A stretch of DNA of 11,467 nucleotides from Dethiosulfatibacter sp. GTDB taxonomy: Bacteria > Bacillota > Clostridia > Tissierellales > Dethiosulfatibacteraceae. The position numbers were made by a program, and so were the translations under genes. This document shows positions 1 to 6,843 of the stretch, in pieces; the first letter of the stretch is position 1; each line of letters begins with the position of its first letter. The notes below the pieces were generated by a model. That model had not been told where the DNA came from and searched no databases. It saw nothing but the letters and a program-made list of their open reading frames with translations. The stretch lies in NCBI GenBank assembly GCA_030591825.1, contig JAUVAG010000011.1, forward strand, positions 1-11,467, read 5' to 3'.

Positions 1-50
1 AACCGTTGAAACATGAGGGATTGAAAGGATTGATGGGTTGGGAATTAAAG

Positions 51-79
51 TTGCAAATAATGAAACGTAGTTATATAAT
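51..79 (+). promoter_or_regulatory. sigma-A promoter of the fatty acid transporter gene
   Basis: A -35 box TTGCAA (51-56) and a perfect -10 box TATAAT (74-79) are separated by exactly 17 bases. The start of transcription should fall near 85-87, inside the palindrome at 85-98. This placement rules out the in-frame GTG at 86 as the start codon of the transporter and supports the ATG at 122. Confidence 0.8.
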
Positions 80-84
80 AAGAG

Positions 85-98
85 TGTGAACGTTCACA
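85..98. promoter_or_regulatory. perfect palindromic operator, LacI/CcpA type
   Basis: TGTGAACGTTCACA is a perfect 14-base palindrome with a central CG, the usual form of LacI-family operators. It also fits the catabolite-response element consensus TGWNANCGNTNWCA at every fixed position. It sits on the predicted transcription start, where a bound protein would block transcription. The binder could be the LacI-type regulator encoded at 1529-2581 or the global regulator CcpA; the sequence alone does not decide between them. Confidence 0.75.
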
Positions 99-121
99 AA
101 AAACTTTTTAGGAGGACTACT

Positions 122-1462
122 ATGTTTAAAAAATTTACCAACGGCTGTGTAACAATCGTAAACAAGTATCTGCCTGATCCATTTCTGTTCGCAGTAATAC
201 TAACTTTCATTGTACTGATTTTAGGTTTTATTTTGACAGGACAGAGTCCAATGGCTATGATTCAACACTGGGCGGGAGGATTCTGGAATCTCCTTGCATT
301 CTCAATGCAGATGGTTCTGATTCTTGTAACAGGAAGCGCCATGGCACAGGCTCCAGTATTCAAAAAAATATTGAAGGGGATAGCGGGACTTGCAAAAACA
401 CCTGGTTCTGCAATCCTTATTACTACATTCGTAGCAACGTTCGCTTGTTGGATAAACTGGGGATTCGGACTTATTATAGGTGCCCTTTTGGCCAAAGAGA
501 TGGCAAGACAGGTTAAGGGAGTGGATTACAGACTTTTGATTGCATCTGCTTATTCAGGATTTATAGTTTGGCACGGAGGGCTTTCAGGTTCCGTTCCATT
601 GAAGGTGGCTACTGTTGCGGGACTTGAAACGGCAACAGCAGGAGCTCTTACTGAAGCAATACCTACAAGCCTCACAATATTTTCACCACTAAATCTTTTC
701 ATATCTATAGTGATTCTTGTTGTTATGCCTTTCGTTACAAGAGCCATGCATCCAGTACCTGAAAAAACAGTTACAGTTGACCCTGCATTGCTTGGAACTG
801 ACGAAATCATGGAGCATCCAAAGGACACTCCGGCAGACAAAATGGAAAACAGCAAAATTATATGGGGATTGCTTGTTGTAATGGGATATGCGTATATTAT
901 CTACTATTTCTCACAAAATGGATTCAAGCTTGGTCTAAATATAGTTAACTTCATATTCATGTTCACAGGTATATTGCTTCACGGAACATTGAGAAGATAT
1001 ATAGATGCTGTAATAGAAGCTGTAAAGGGATCGGCAGGAATCATCCTTCAATTCCCATTCTATGCAGGAATAATGGGAATGATGGTTGGAAAGAACGTTG
1101 CTGGAGCATCTCTTGCAGGCGTTATATCCAACGGATTCGTAAGCATTTCAACTGTTACAACATTCCCTGTATTCACATTTCTTAGTGCGGGTATAGTAAA
1201 CTTCTTCGTACCTTCAGGCGGAGGACAGTGGGCTGTTCAGGCTCCTATCATGATGCCAGCAGGAAATGCTCTTGGAGTGCCGGCAGCGAAAACTGCAATG
1301 GCCATTGCGTGGGGAGATGCTTGGACAAACATGATTCAGCCTTTCTGGGCTTTACCGGCACTTGGTATAGCAGGACTGGGAGCTAGGGATATCATGGGAT
1401 ACTGTGTAATCACACTTCTATTTGGTGGTCTGGTCATGATTGCAGGATTCTTGATTTTCTAG
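122..1462 (+). CDS. atoE: short-chain fatty acid transporter, AtoE family
   Basis: This 446-residue integral membrane protein matches the short-chain fatty acid transporter family (E. coli AtoE is about 440 residues), which is thought to move acids such as acetoacetate or butyrate across the cytoplasmic membrane. The sequence is a series of hydrophobic segments, with a family-like N-terminus (NKYLPDPFLFAVILT) and glycine-rich motifs such as INWGFGLIIGALLAKE, VWHGGLSGS and VPSGGGQWAVQAP. A charged cytoplasmic-looking loop lies near residues 210-245. The ATG at 122 is preceded by AGGAGG at 111-116; an upstream GTG at 86 in frame lies at the predicted transcription start and is not used. The gene stands alone between its promoter and operator and a terminator at 1483-1518. 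The regulator gene just downstream is the likely local controller. The exact substrate cannot be read from the sequence, but nearby ptb-buk makes butyrate or a branched-chain acid plausible. Confidence 0.88.
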   Translation: MFKKFTNGCVTIVNKYLPDPFLFAVILTFIVLILGFILTGQSPMAMIQHWAGGFWNLLAFSMQMVLILVTGSAMAQAPVFKKILKGIAGLAKTPGSAILITTFVATFACWINWGFGLIIGALLAKEMARQVKGVDYRLLIASAYSGFIVWHGGLSGSVPLKVATVAGLETATAGALTEAIPTSLTIFSPLNLFISIVILVVMPFVTRAMHPVPEKTVTVDPALLGTDEIMEHPKDTPADKMENSKIIWGLLVVMGYAYIIYYFSQNGFKLGLNIVNFIFMFTGILLHGTLRRYIDAVIEAVKGSAGIILQFPFYAGIMGMMVGKNVAGASLAGVISNGFVSISTVTTFPVFTFLSAGIVNFFVPSGGGQWAVQAPIMMPAGNALGVPAAKTAMAIAWGDAWTNMIQPFWALPALGIAGLGARDIMGYCVITLLFGGLVMIAGFLIF

Positions 1463-1479
1463 AGTGTATATGAGATAAT
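1451..1479 (+). promoter_or_regulatory. candidate promoter of the LacI-type regulator
   Basis: TTGATT (1451-1456) and GATAAT (1474-1479) are 17 bases apart, and the -10 is preceded by TGA, giving an extended -10 (TGaGATAAT, 1471-1479). The -35 lies inside the last codons of the transporter gene. Transcription would start near 1486, within the left arm of the terminator hairpin, so transcripts from here would lack part of the stem and should escape termination. Confidence 0.5.
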
Positions 1480-1482
1480 TAT

Positions 1483-1518
1483 AAAGCCTCCTTTTGTATT
1501 ACAGAGGGGGGCTTTTTT
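1483..1518 (+). terminator. rho-independent terminator after the transporter gene
   Basis: The left arm AAAGCCTCC (1483-1491) pairs with GGGGGCTTT (1507-1515), with one G-T wobble, and is followed by T up to 1518. The AGGAGG of the next gene begins at 1519, directly after the T run. The hairpin therefore ends the transporter transcript only 10 bases before the regulator start codon. Confidence 0.8.
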
Positions 1519-1528
1519 AGGAGGAAAT

Positions 1529-2581
1529 ATGAGGTCTACAATAAACGATGTTGCAAGAGAAGCAGGCGTTTCAAGGGGAACAGTTGACAGAGTAATCAAC
1601 AACAAGGGAAATGTATCGAAAAAATCGGAAGAGAAAGTGTTTGCTGCAATTAAAAAGCTTGACTATGTAAGAAGCCCTTTTGCAAGTGCGTTGTCTAAAA
1701 GTGGAAACAGGATTAAAATAGGAATAGTATATCCTGACCTTGACCATTATTACTGGGATGAAGTGGATAAAGGAATAGTGGAAATGAAAAATACAATGGA
1801 TGCCATGGGCGTTGAAATACTAACTGTGAAAACCAAGTCCTACGACTATAGGGAACAGATAAGGGAATTTGAAAATCTGGTTCAAAAGGGTGTCAAAGGT
1901 ATAATAACAATAGCATATCACCGAAACAAGCTGGATAAAAAAATTGAAGAGCTTTATGAAAAAGACATACCGATTATCACTTTCGTAAGTGATGCACCCG
2001 ACAGCAAGAGGCTTTACTATGTGGGACTGAATGACTACAAGGCAGGTATGACTGCCGGAAAGCTTATGGGTCTTTATCTTGAAGGAAGGGGAAATGTTGC
2101 GGTTATTGGAGTGCACAGGGACCTAGCCAGTATGGAGGACAGGATAAGAGGCTTCAGGGACAAGATAAAAATAGAATATCCTGGAATAAATATTTTGTAC
2201 GTATACAGTCTTAAGGAAGATACAAGGTCCGGCATGGATATATACAACGAATCCCTTAAGACTCTTACTGAGGAAATAATAGAGAAAAGACTTGATATCA
2301 ACGGTATTTATGTGACGAGCAGTTTGACGGGACATGTAGGCAAGGTATTGGAAACAATGGAAATAGGGAAGAAAATAATCCTCATAGGCCATGAGAACAC
2401 GAAAGAGACCAGGAAAATGCTCTTGAATGACATGGTACATGCTACGGTTTTCCAGGACCAGAAGGAAGAAATAAAAAGAGCTGTAAATATTTTATGGAAA
2501 CATATCATTGGTGATGAAGAACATGATTTTCCTAATTTCTATAGTAAACAAAGAATTTTAATAAAAGAGCAAATAGAATAG
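1529..2581 (+). CDS. LacI-family transcriptional regulator with periplasmic-binding-like sensor domain
   Basis: The 350-residue protein has the LacI layout. An N-terminal helix-turn-helix (residues 5-24, INDVAREAGVSRGTVDRVIN) is followed by a hinge near 46-60. A sugar-binding-protein-like effector domain runs from about 62 to the C-terminus (starting KIGIVYPDLDHYYW), resembling the ribose-binding type. Aspartate 20 stands where many family members have serine (TVSRVLN); the TVDR form is, from memory, common in clostridial members. The ATG at 1529 has AGGAGG at 1519-1524. The gene follows the transporter terminator and is closed by its own at 2586-2627. The perfect LacI-type palindrome at 85-98 before the transporter is the natural candidate target, which would make this a local repressor. 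The effector is unknown; the family usually binds sugars, but a short-chain acid or a related metabolite cannot be excluded. Confidence 0.87.
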   Translation: MRSTINDVAREAGVSRGTVDRVINNKGNVSKKSEEKVFAAIKKLDYVRSPFASALSKSGNRIKIGIVYPDLDHYYWDEVDKGIVEMKNTMDAMGVEILTVKTKSYDYREQIREFENLVQKGVKGIITIAYHRNKLDKKIEELYEKDIPIITFVSDAPDSKRLYYVGLNDYKAGMTAGKLMGLYLEGRGNVAVIGVHRDLASMEDRIRGFRDKIKIEYPGINILYVYSLKEDTRSGMDIYNESLKTLTEEIIEKRLDINGIYVTSSLTGHVGKVLETMEIGKKIILIGHENTKETRKMLLNDMVHATVFQDQKEEIKRAVNILWKHIIGDEEHDFPNFYSKQRILIKEQIE

Positions 2582-2585
2582 TATG

Positions 2586-2627
2586 AATATACCCGTTATT
2601 TTGATATAATCAGGGTATATTTTTTTT
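2586..2627 (+). terminator. rho-independent terminator after the regulator gene
   Basis: AATATACCC (2586-2594) and GGGTATATT (2613-2621) form a perfect nine-pair stem, followed by T to 2627. Inner TTAT/ATAA pairs can extend it. The loop region contains an extended -10 promoter element. Confidence 0.8.
2602..2610 (+). promoter_or_regulatory. candidate extended -10 promoter inside the terminator loop
   Basis: TGATATAAT is a perfect extended -10 (TGn plus TATAAT), lying between the two arms of the terminator. No good -35 is seen at the matching distance. Transcription would begin near 2617, giving a leader of about 24 bases for the radical SAM gene at 2641. Confidence 0.45.
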
Positions 2628-2640
2628 AGAAAGGATAATT

Positions 2641-4437
2641 ATGGAATTTTTACCTGTAAATAGAAATGAAATGGAAGAAAGAGGATGGGACCAGGTTGAC
2701 TTTGTCATGGTGACGGGAGATGCCTATGTTGACCATCCATCTTTTAGTACGGCAATAATCACAAGAATACTTGAAAAATACGGATACAAGATTGGAATAA
2801 TAGCACAGCCTGATTGGAAGGATGTAGGAAGTTTTAAGATATTTGGAATGCCTAGGCTTGGATTTCTCGTTAATTCGGGAAATATAGACTCCATGGTGAA
2901 CCATTATACCTCCTTTAAGAAAAGAAGGAGCAAAGACATATATTCTCCAGGAGGAGAAGGTGGATTCAGACCGGACAGAGCGGTAACGGTATATGGAAAC
3001 AAAATAAGGGAAGCCTACAAGGATGTTCCCATAATAATAGGTGGACTGGAGTCAAGCTTGAGAAGGCTGGGACATTATGACTATTGGGACAACAAGGTGA
3101 GAAGGTCAATATTGATAGATTCATCGGCAGACATTATAGTCTACGGTATGGGGGAAAAGACCATAGTGGATATTGCAGAGGCCCTTGATGGAGGAATACC
3201 TGTTGATGAAATAACTTACATAACAGGAACTGTCTATAAAACCAGAGATAAGTCAAGAGCTTATGACTCAATAGACCTGCCGGATTTTGAAGAGATATCG
3301 AAGGACAAAAAAAGATATGCGGAAAGTTTTAAGATCCAGTATGAAAATACAGACTCCATAAATGCGAAAGTCCTTGTTGAAAAATACGGTAGCATTTATG
3401 TTGTTCAGAATACTCCTACACCTCCGCTTTCACAGATGGAACTTGATGATGTATATGACATGGAATACACGAGGGAGTATCATCCAATATATGAAAAAGA
3501 CGGTGGAATACCAGCCCTGACAGAAGTGAAATTCAGCATAATCAGCTCAAGGGGATGTTTTGGAGGATGTTCTTTCTGCGCCCTCACTTTTCACCAGGGA
3601 AGGGTAATACAGGCAAGAAGCCACGAGTCAATAATAAAGGAAGGAAAAACCTTTGTTGAAGACAGCGACTTCAAGGGATATATACATGATGTAGGCGGAC
3701 CAACTGCAAACTTCAGAGTTAAAGCATGCGACAAGCAGCTTAAATACGGAGTATGCAAGGACAAACAGTGTCTTTTTCCTGAAAAGTGTGAAAACCTTAA
3801 TGTTGACCACAGTGACTATTTGGATCTGCTTAAGAAGTTGAGAAAGATAGATGGTGTGAAAAAAGTATTTATAAGGTCAGGTATACGGTATGACTATCTT
3901 TTATATGAAAAGGATGACGAGTTTATTGAAGAACTTTGCAAGCATCATGTAAGTGGCCAGTTGAAGCTGGCACCTGAACATGTATCGCCAAAGGTTTTAA
4001 GAGCATTGGGGAAACCATCTTTTAACATCTACAAAAAATTCATAGATAAATATGAAAAAATAAATAAAAAAATGGAGATGAATCAGTTTGTTGTTCCTTA
4101 TTTTATTTCCAGTCATCCCGGCAGCACCATGAAGGAAGCTGTGGAACTTGCGGAATATATCAGGGACATGGGACATATGCCTGAGCAAGTTCAGGATTAC
4201 TATCCTACACCGGGAACATTGTCTACCTGTATGTTTTATACGGGCATAGATCCAAGAACAATGGAAGAAATTTATATACCAAATTCCTTTGAAGAAAAGA
4301 AGATGCAAAGGGCGTTGATGCAATACAGAAAGAAGGAAAATTACATGCTTGTATTGAAAGCTTTGAAGCAGGCAGGTAGGGAAGATCTTATTGGATTTGA
4401 TAAAAAATGTCTTATAAGACCGCCTAAAAAACGTTAG
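2641..4437 (+). CDS. YgiQ-family radical SAM protein (UPF0313)
   Basis: This 598-residue protein belongs to the YgiQ group of radical SAM enzymes, which bind a 4Fe-4S cluster and cleave S-adenosylmethionine; the substrate of the family is not established. The N-terminal part (about 1-290) carries the family features [25 protein letters not shown] and [18 protein letters not shown]. The radical SAM core follows, with the CxxxCxxC cluster motif at Cys306, Cys310 and Cys313 (GCFGGCSFC). A second cysteine group at 363, 372, 377 and 383 lies inside the core region; from memory, similar cysteines occur in other family members and may hold another metal or cluster. The C-terminal part (to 598) includes [17 protein letters not shown] and [11 protein letters not shown], typical of the family. 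The ATG at 2641 has AGAAAGGA at 2628-2634. It appears to be a single gene with no functional tie to its neighbours visible in sequence. Confidence 0.88.
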   Translation: MEFLPVNRNEMEERGWDQVDFVMVTGDAYVDHPSFSTAIITRILEKYGYKIGIIAQPDWKDVGSFKIFGMPRLGFLVNSGNIDSMVNHYTSFKKRRSKDIYSPGGEGGFRPDRAVTVYGNKIREAYKDVPIIIGGLESSLRRLGHYDYWDNKVRRSILIDSSADIIVYGMGEKTIVDIAEALDGGIPVDEITYITGTVYKTRDKSRAYDSIDLPDFEEISKDKKRYAESFKIQYENTDSINAKVLVEKYGSIYVVQNTPTPPLSQMELDDVYDMEYTREYHPIYEKDGGIPALTEVKFSIISSRGCFGGCSFCALTFHQGRVIQARSHESIIKEGKTFVEDSDFKGYIHDVGGPTANFRVKACDKQLKYGVCKDKQCLFPEKCENLNVDHSDYLDLLKKLRKIDGVKKVFIRSGIRYDYLLYEKDDEFIEELCKHHVSGQLKLAPEHVSPKVLRALGKPSFNIYKKFIDKYEKINKKMEMNQFVVPYFISSHPGSTMKEAVELAEYIRDMGHMPEQVQDYYPTPGTLSTCMFYTGIDPRTMEEIYIPNSFEEKKMQRALMQYRKKENYMLVLKALKQAGREDLIGFDKKCLIRPPKKR

Positions 4438-4593
4438 ATGTTAAAATGCATTAGATTCAAGACACTAGAAGCTTCATAAACCATAAAAAAATGGATGTAA
4501 AAAGTGCAAATACGAGGTATATGGCAGGAAACCGAATTATGTAAACTAAACAAATGTATTAATAACGTAATAACCAAGTGCCAAATATGTGTT

Positions 4594-4616
4594 AATATTA
4601 AGGAAAATTTAATATT
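4594..4616. repeat. AT-only inverted repeat upstream of the capA-cdaA promoter
   Basis: AATATTAA (4594-4601) and TTAATATT (4609-4616) are perfect inverted arms around a seven-base spacer. The left arm is part of the ten-base palindrome TTAATATTAA (4592-4601), which occurs again at 10936-10945 between ptb and buk. No T run follows, so a terminator for the preceding gene is unlikely. It could be an operator, or chance in AT-rich DNA. Confidence 0.35.
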
Positions 4617-4624
4617 TGCCACCT

Positions 4625-4638
4625 TGCAAAAAATTGCA
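4625..4638. promoter_or_regulatory. TGCAA-N4-TTGCA palindrome at the capA-cdaA promoter
   Basis: TGCAA-aaaa-TTGCA matches in form the two palindromes at 9827-9840 and 9857-9870 in the presumed enhancer of ptb. It covers the -35 region just upstream of the extended -10 at 4642-4650. A bound protein here should hinder sigma-A RNA polymerase. The candidate binder is the Fis-type DNA-binding domain of the sigma-54 activator encoded at the end of this same operon. Confidence 0.5.
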
Positions 4639-4641
4639 AAA

Positions 4642-4650
4642 TGATATACT
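4642..4650 (+). promoter_or_regulatory. extended -10 promoter of the capA-cdaA-cdaR-activator operon
   Basis: TGATATACT is an extended -10 (TGn followed by TATACT). An alternative reading pairs TTGCAA (4624-4629) with TACTAT (4647-4652) at 17 bases. In either case transcription starts near 4657-4659, and the leader to the ATG at 4724 is about 65 bases. Confidence 0.5.
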
Positions 4651-4659
4651 ATTTTAGTA

Positions 4660-4695
4660 AGCTTTTTCATAGTCGCTTTGCATAGTGAATAAGCT
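4660..4695 (+). other. hairpin at the 5' end of the capA leader RNA
   Basis: AGCTTTTTCA (4660-4669) pairs with TGAATAAGCT (4686-4695) with a single T-T mismatch, around a 16-base loop. It begins almost at the predicted transcription start. A hairpin at the extreme 5' end often slows RNA decay; no riboswitch consensus was recognised in it. Confidence 0.35.
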
Positions 4696-4723
4696 GTAAA
4701 TTAAGTGGAATTGGAAGGGAATA

Positions 4724-5989
4724 ATGAGAAGAAAAAGAAGAAGATTAAACCCGAAGGCAATAATATTGGTTATTGTTCTTGTAGCGGTATATATATTGTT
4801 TACAAATATTGGAGAAGTTATTGGCAGCGATGAATTGAATCTGAATAATCTCAACAAGGAAGAGATGATAGTGGCAGAAGCTGATGTTCCTAAGACCCAA
4901 AAGATTACTCTCGCGGCTGTAGGGGACATAATTTTCCATATGAGTCAGATTAACAGTGGATACGATGAACAGACTGAAACCTTTGACTTTGACAGGTTCT
5001 TTGAATATGTGAAGCCGGTAATAGAATCAGCAGATATTGCAGTTGCAAATTTTGAGGGAACAACAGGTGGTACCAAGGAGTCTTACAAGGCATACCCTAG
5101 GTTCAATATTCCTGATGAAACATTGGATGCAGTAAAATATGCAGGCTTTGATATATTATCCACTGCAAACAATCATACTTTGGATACATATAAGGAAGGT
5201 CTAATAAGGACCCTTGATGAAATAGAAACTAGAGGAATGCTGTCAGTTGGAACTTACAGGGAAAGGCCTGAAAGTCGTGTTCTTTACGTTGAGGAAAAAG
5301 GAATAAAAATAGCTTTTCTTTCCTATACATATAGTTGCAACGGTATGGAGGCTACTATGACGGACGAGGACCTTGATGCAATGGTCAACATAGTCAATGA
5401 AAAACATGTTCTTAACGATAAGACTAAGGCTGCAAAAATATTTGAAGACATAGACGAAGCAAAAGCTGAAGGTGCAGATGTAATAACAGCCATAATGCAC
5501 TGGGGAAATGAGTATCAGAAAGATCCTTCAGTTGCACAGAGGGAATTGGCAGACTTGATGTTCATAAATGGAGTTGACATAATTTTAGGAAGTCATCCCC
5601 ATGTAATCCAGGATTCAAAAACTCTTGAATATGACGGTGAGAAGAAGTTTGTGGTTTATTCCATGGGTAATTTTATCTCAAATCAGAGACAGGAGACACT
5701 TGATTCTGAGTATCTAAACCTTGATAATTTCTATACTGAAGATGGAATAATTATAAATATTGAAATAGAAAAGGATTTTGAAACAGGAGTAACAACAATA
5801 GGTGAAATCGAATTTGTTCCTACATGGGTTTATCGGGTGAAAGCACCTCCTTTATTCGACTACGATGTAATACCTGTGGAAGAATATCTTAAGAGCAACA
5901 GTCTTAACCTTGACGACTATACATTGTCAAGAATGGAAAGGTCATTCAGGGACACTATGTCCAAAATGAATATAAATCAAAGCAATTAA
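4724..5989 (+). CDS. CapA-family protein, membrane-anchored metallophosphatase-like domain
   Basis: The 421-residue protein has a basic N-terminus (MRRKRRRLNPK) and one hydrophobic segment (about 12-30), so the rest should lie outside the cell. From about residue 60 it shows the poly-gamma-glutamate synthesis protein CapA domain, which has a metallophosphoesterase-like fold. Motifs are GD (Asp68), NFEG (109-112), NNH (149-151), MHWG (258-261) and GSHPH (289-293), all consistent with an intact metal-binding site. The ATG at 4724 is preceded by GGAAGGGA at 4713-4720. Only 23 bases separate its stop from cdaA, so it is probably the first gene of that operon. CapA proteins take part in capsule polymer export or attachment in some bacilli, but no other capsule genes are visible here, so the role may be cell-envelope related in a different way. 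The family call is firm; the function is not. Confidence 0.82.
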   Translation: MRRKRRRLNPKAIILVIVLVAVYILFTNIGEVIGSDELNLNNLNKEEMIVAEADVPKTQKITLAAVGDIIFHMSQINSGYDEQTETFDFDRFFEYVKPVIESADIAVANFEGTTGGTKESYKAYPRFNIPDETLDAVKYAGFDILSTANNHTLDTYKEGLIRTLDEIETRGMLSVGTYRERPESRVLYVEEKGIKIAFLSYTYSCNGMEATMTDEDLDAMVNIVNEKHVLNDKTKAAKIFEDIDEAKAEGADVITAIMHWGNEYQKDPSVAQRELADLMFINGVDIILGSHPHVIQDSKTLEYDGEKKFVVYSMGNFISNQRQETLDSEYLNLDNFYTEDGIIINIEIEKDFETGVTTIGEIEFVPTWVYRVKAPPLFDYDVIPVEEYLKSNSLNLDDYTLSRMERSFRDTMSKMNINQSN

Positions 5990-6012
5990 AAATATATTAT
6001 GGAAGTGGTGAA

Positions 6013-6843
6013 TTGGAATACATTAAAACAATACTAACAAATCTTAGAGTACGGGATGTTATAGACATCAGCATTGTTGCCTTTGCCTATTACAAGCTCT
6101 ATATGATTATCAGGGAAACAAGAGCAAAGCAGTTATTGAAAGGTATTATGTTTATATTTATTATTTCAGCTCTTGCAAGTGCCCTTAAGCTTTTCACTAT
6201 AAGCTGGATAATCACCAACACATTACAGGTTGGATTTATAGCTCTTGTAATAGTATTTCAGCCTGAGCTGAGAAAGGCCCTTGAATATATTGGAAGGACC
6301 ACCCTTCTTTCATTTAATGTGTTTGAGGGAGATGAAAAAAGAAACGAAAGAACAATCAAGGAAATAATGATGGCTGTCCATGCCTTGGCTAACCAAAGAA
6401 TAGGTGCTCTTATTATATTCGAGCTTAAGACAGGCCTCAGCGACATAATGGAGTCTGGAGTTGCAATGGATGCGCATATTTCAAATGGACTATTAATCAA
6501 TATTTTCATACCAAATACTCCATTGCATGATGGAGCTGTAATTATCAAGAATTATAGTATCAAGGCAGCAGGTTGTTTTCTGCCTCTTACTGAAAGCCAG
6601 CATCTGAGCAAGGACATAGGAACTAGGCACAGGGCTGCAATAGGAGTTACTGAAAGGTCCGATTCTATAGCTCTTATTGTGTCAGAGGAGACGGGCTATA
6701 TTTCGTATGCCCACGAAGGAAGGCTTTACAGGAATATTCAGAGTGAAGAGCTTACAGAGCTTCTAACAAGCATTTACAAGAAGGATGAGAAGCAAACAAT
6801 ATTTGAAAGATGGTGGCATAGAGATGGTAAAAAACAAGGATAG
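6013..6843 (+). CDS. cdaA: diadenylate cyclase CdaA (c-di-AMP synthase)
   Basis: CdaA condenses two ATP into cyclic di-AMP, the second messenger that controls potassium and osmolyte balance and wall homeostasis in Firmicutes. The 276-residue protein has three N-terminal membrane helices (roughly residues 15-33, 40-60 and 65-84). A cytoplasmic DisA_N cyclase domain follows from about 95 to 250. The catalytic motifs are intact: DGA at 173-175 (in LHDGAVII) and RHR at 205-207 (in GTRHRAA). The start is a TTG at 6013, preceded by a GGTGA-type ribosome site (6007-6011), and the alignment with family N-termini fits it. The gene is 23 bases after the capA-like gene and overlaps cdaR by 20 bases, which implies translational coupling with its regulator. 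In many Firmicutes this pair is followed by glmM; here a sigma-54 activator follows instead. Confidence 0.93.
   Translation: MEYIKTILTNLRVRDVIDISIVAFAYYKLYMIIRETRAKQLLKGIMFIFIISALASALKLFTISWIITNTLQVGFIALVIVFQPELRKALEYIGRTTLLSFNVFEGDEKRNERTIKEIMMAVHALANQRIGALIIFELKTGLSDIMESGVAMDAHISNGLLINIFIPNTPLHDGAVIIKNYSIKAAGCFLPLTESQHLSKDIGTRHRAAIGVTERSDSIALIVSEETGYISYAHEGRLYRNIQSEELTELLTSIYKKDEKQTIFERWWHRDGKKQG

Noticed and set aside
86..121. GTG start extending the transporter by 12 residues
   Set aside because: It coincides with the predicted transcription start and the palindromic operator, and has no ribosome site; the ATG at 122 has AGGAGG at the right distance.
262..855. Minus-strand reading frames inside the transporter gene and similar ones inside the other genes
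   Set aside because: They are antisense shadows of well-recognised + strand genes, without ribosome sites or family features.
4482..4496. CCAT-aaaaaa-ATGG as a terminator of the radical SAM gene
   Set aside because: Only four pairs with an A-only loop and no T run; not credible as a terminator.
4434..4670. 78-codon minus-strand reading frame in the intergenic region before capA
   Set aside because: No ribosome site, no recognisable domain, and it crosses the promoter elements of the + strand operon; its hydrophobic make-up is what AT-rich DNA yields by chance.
6785..6823. Longer start of cdaR at 6785
   Set aside because: The added 13 residues precede the usual short N-terminus before the membrane helix and would deepen the overlap with cdaA; the ATG at 6824 has a suitable GGTGG site.
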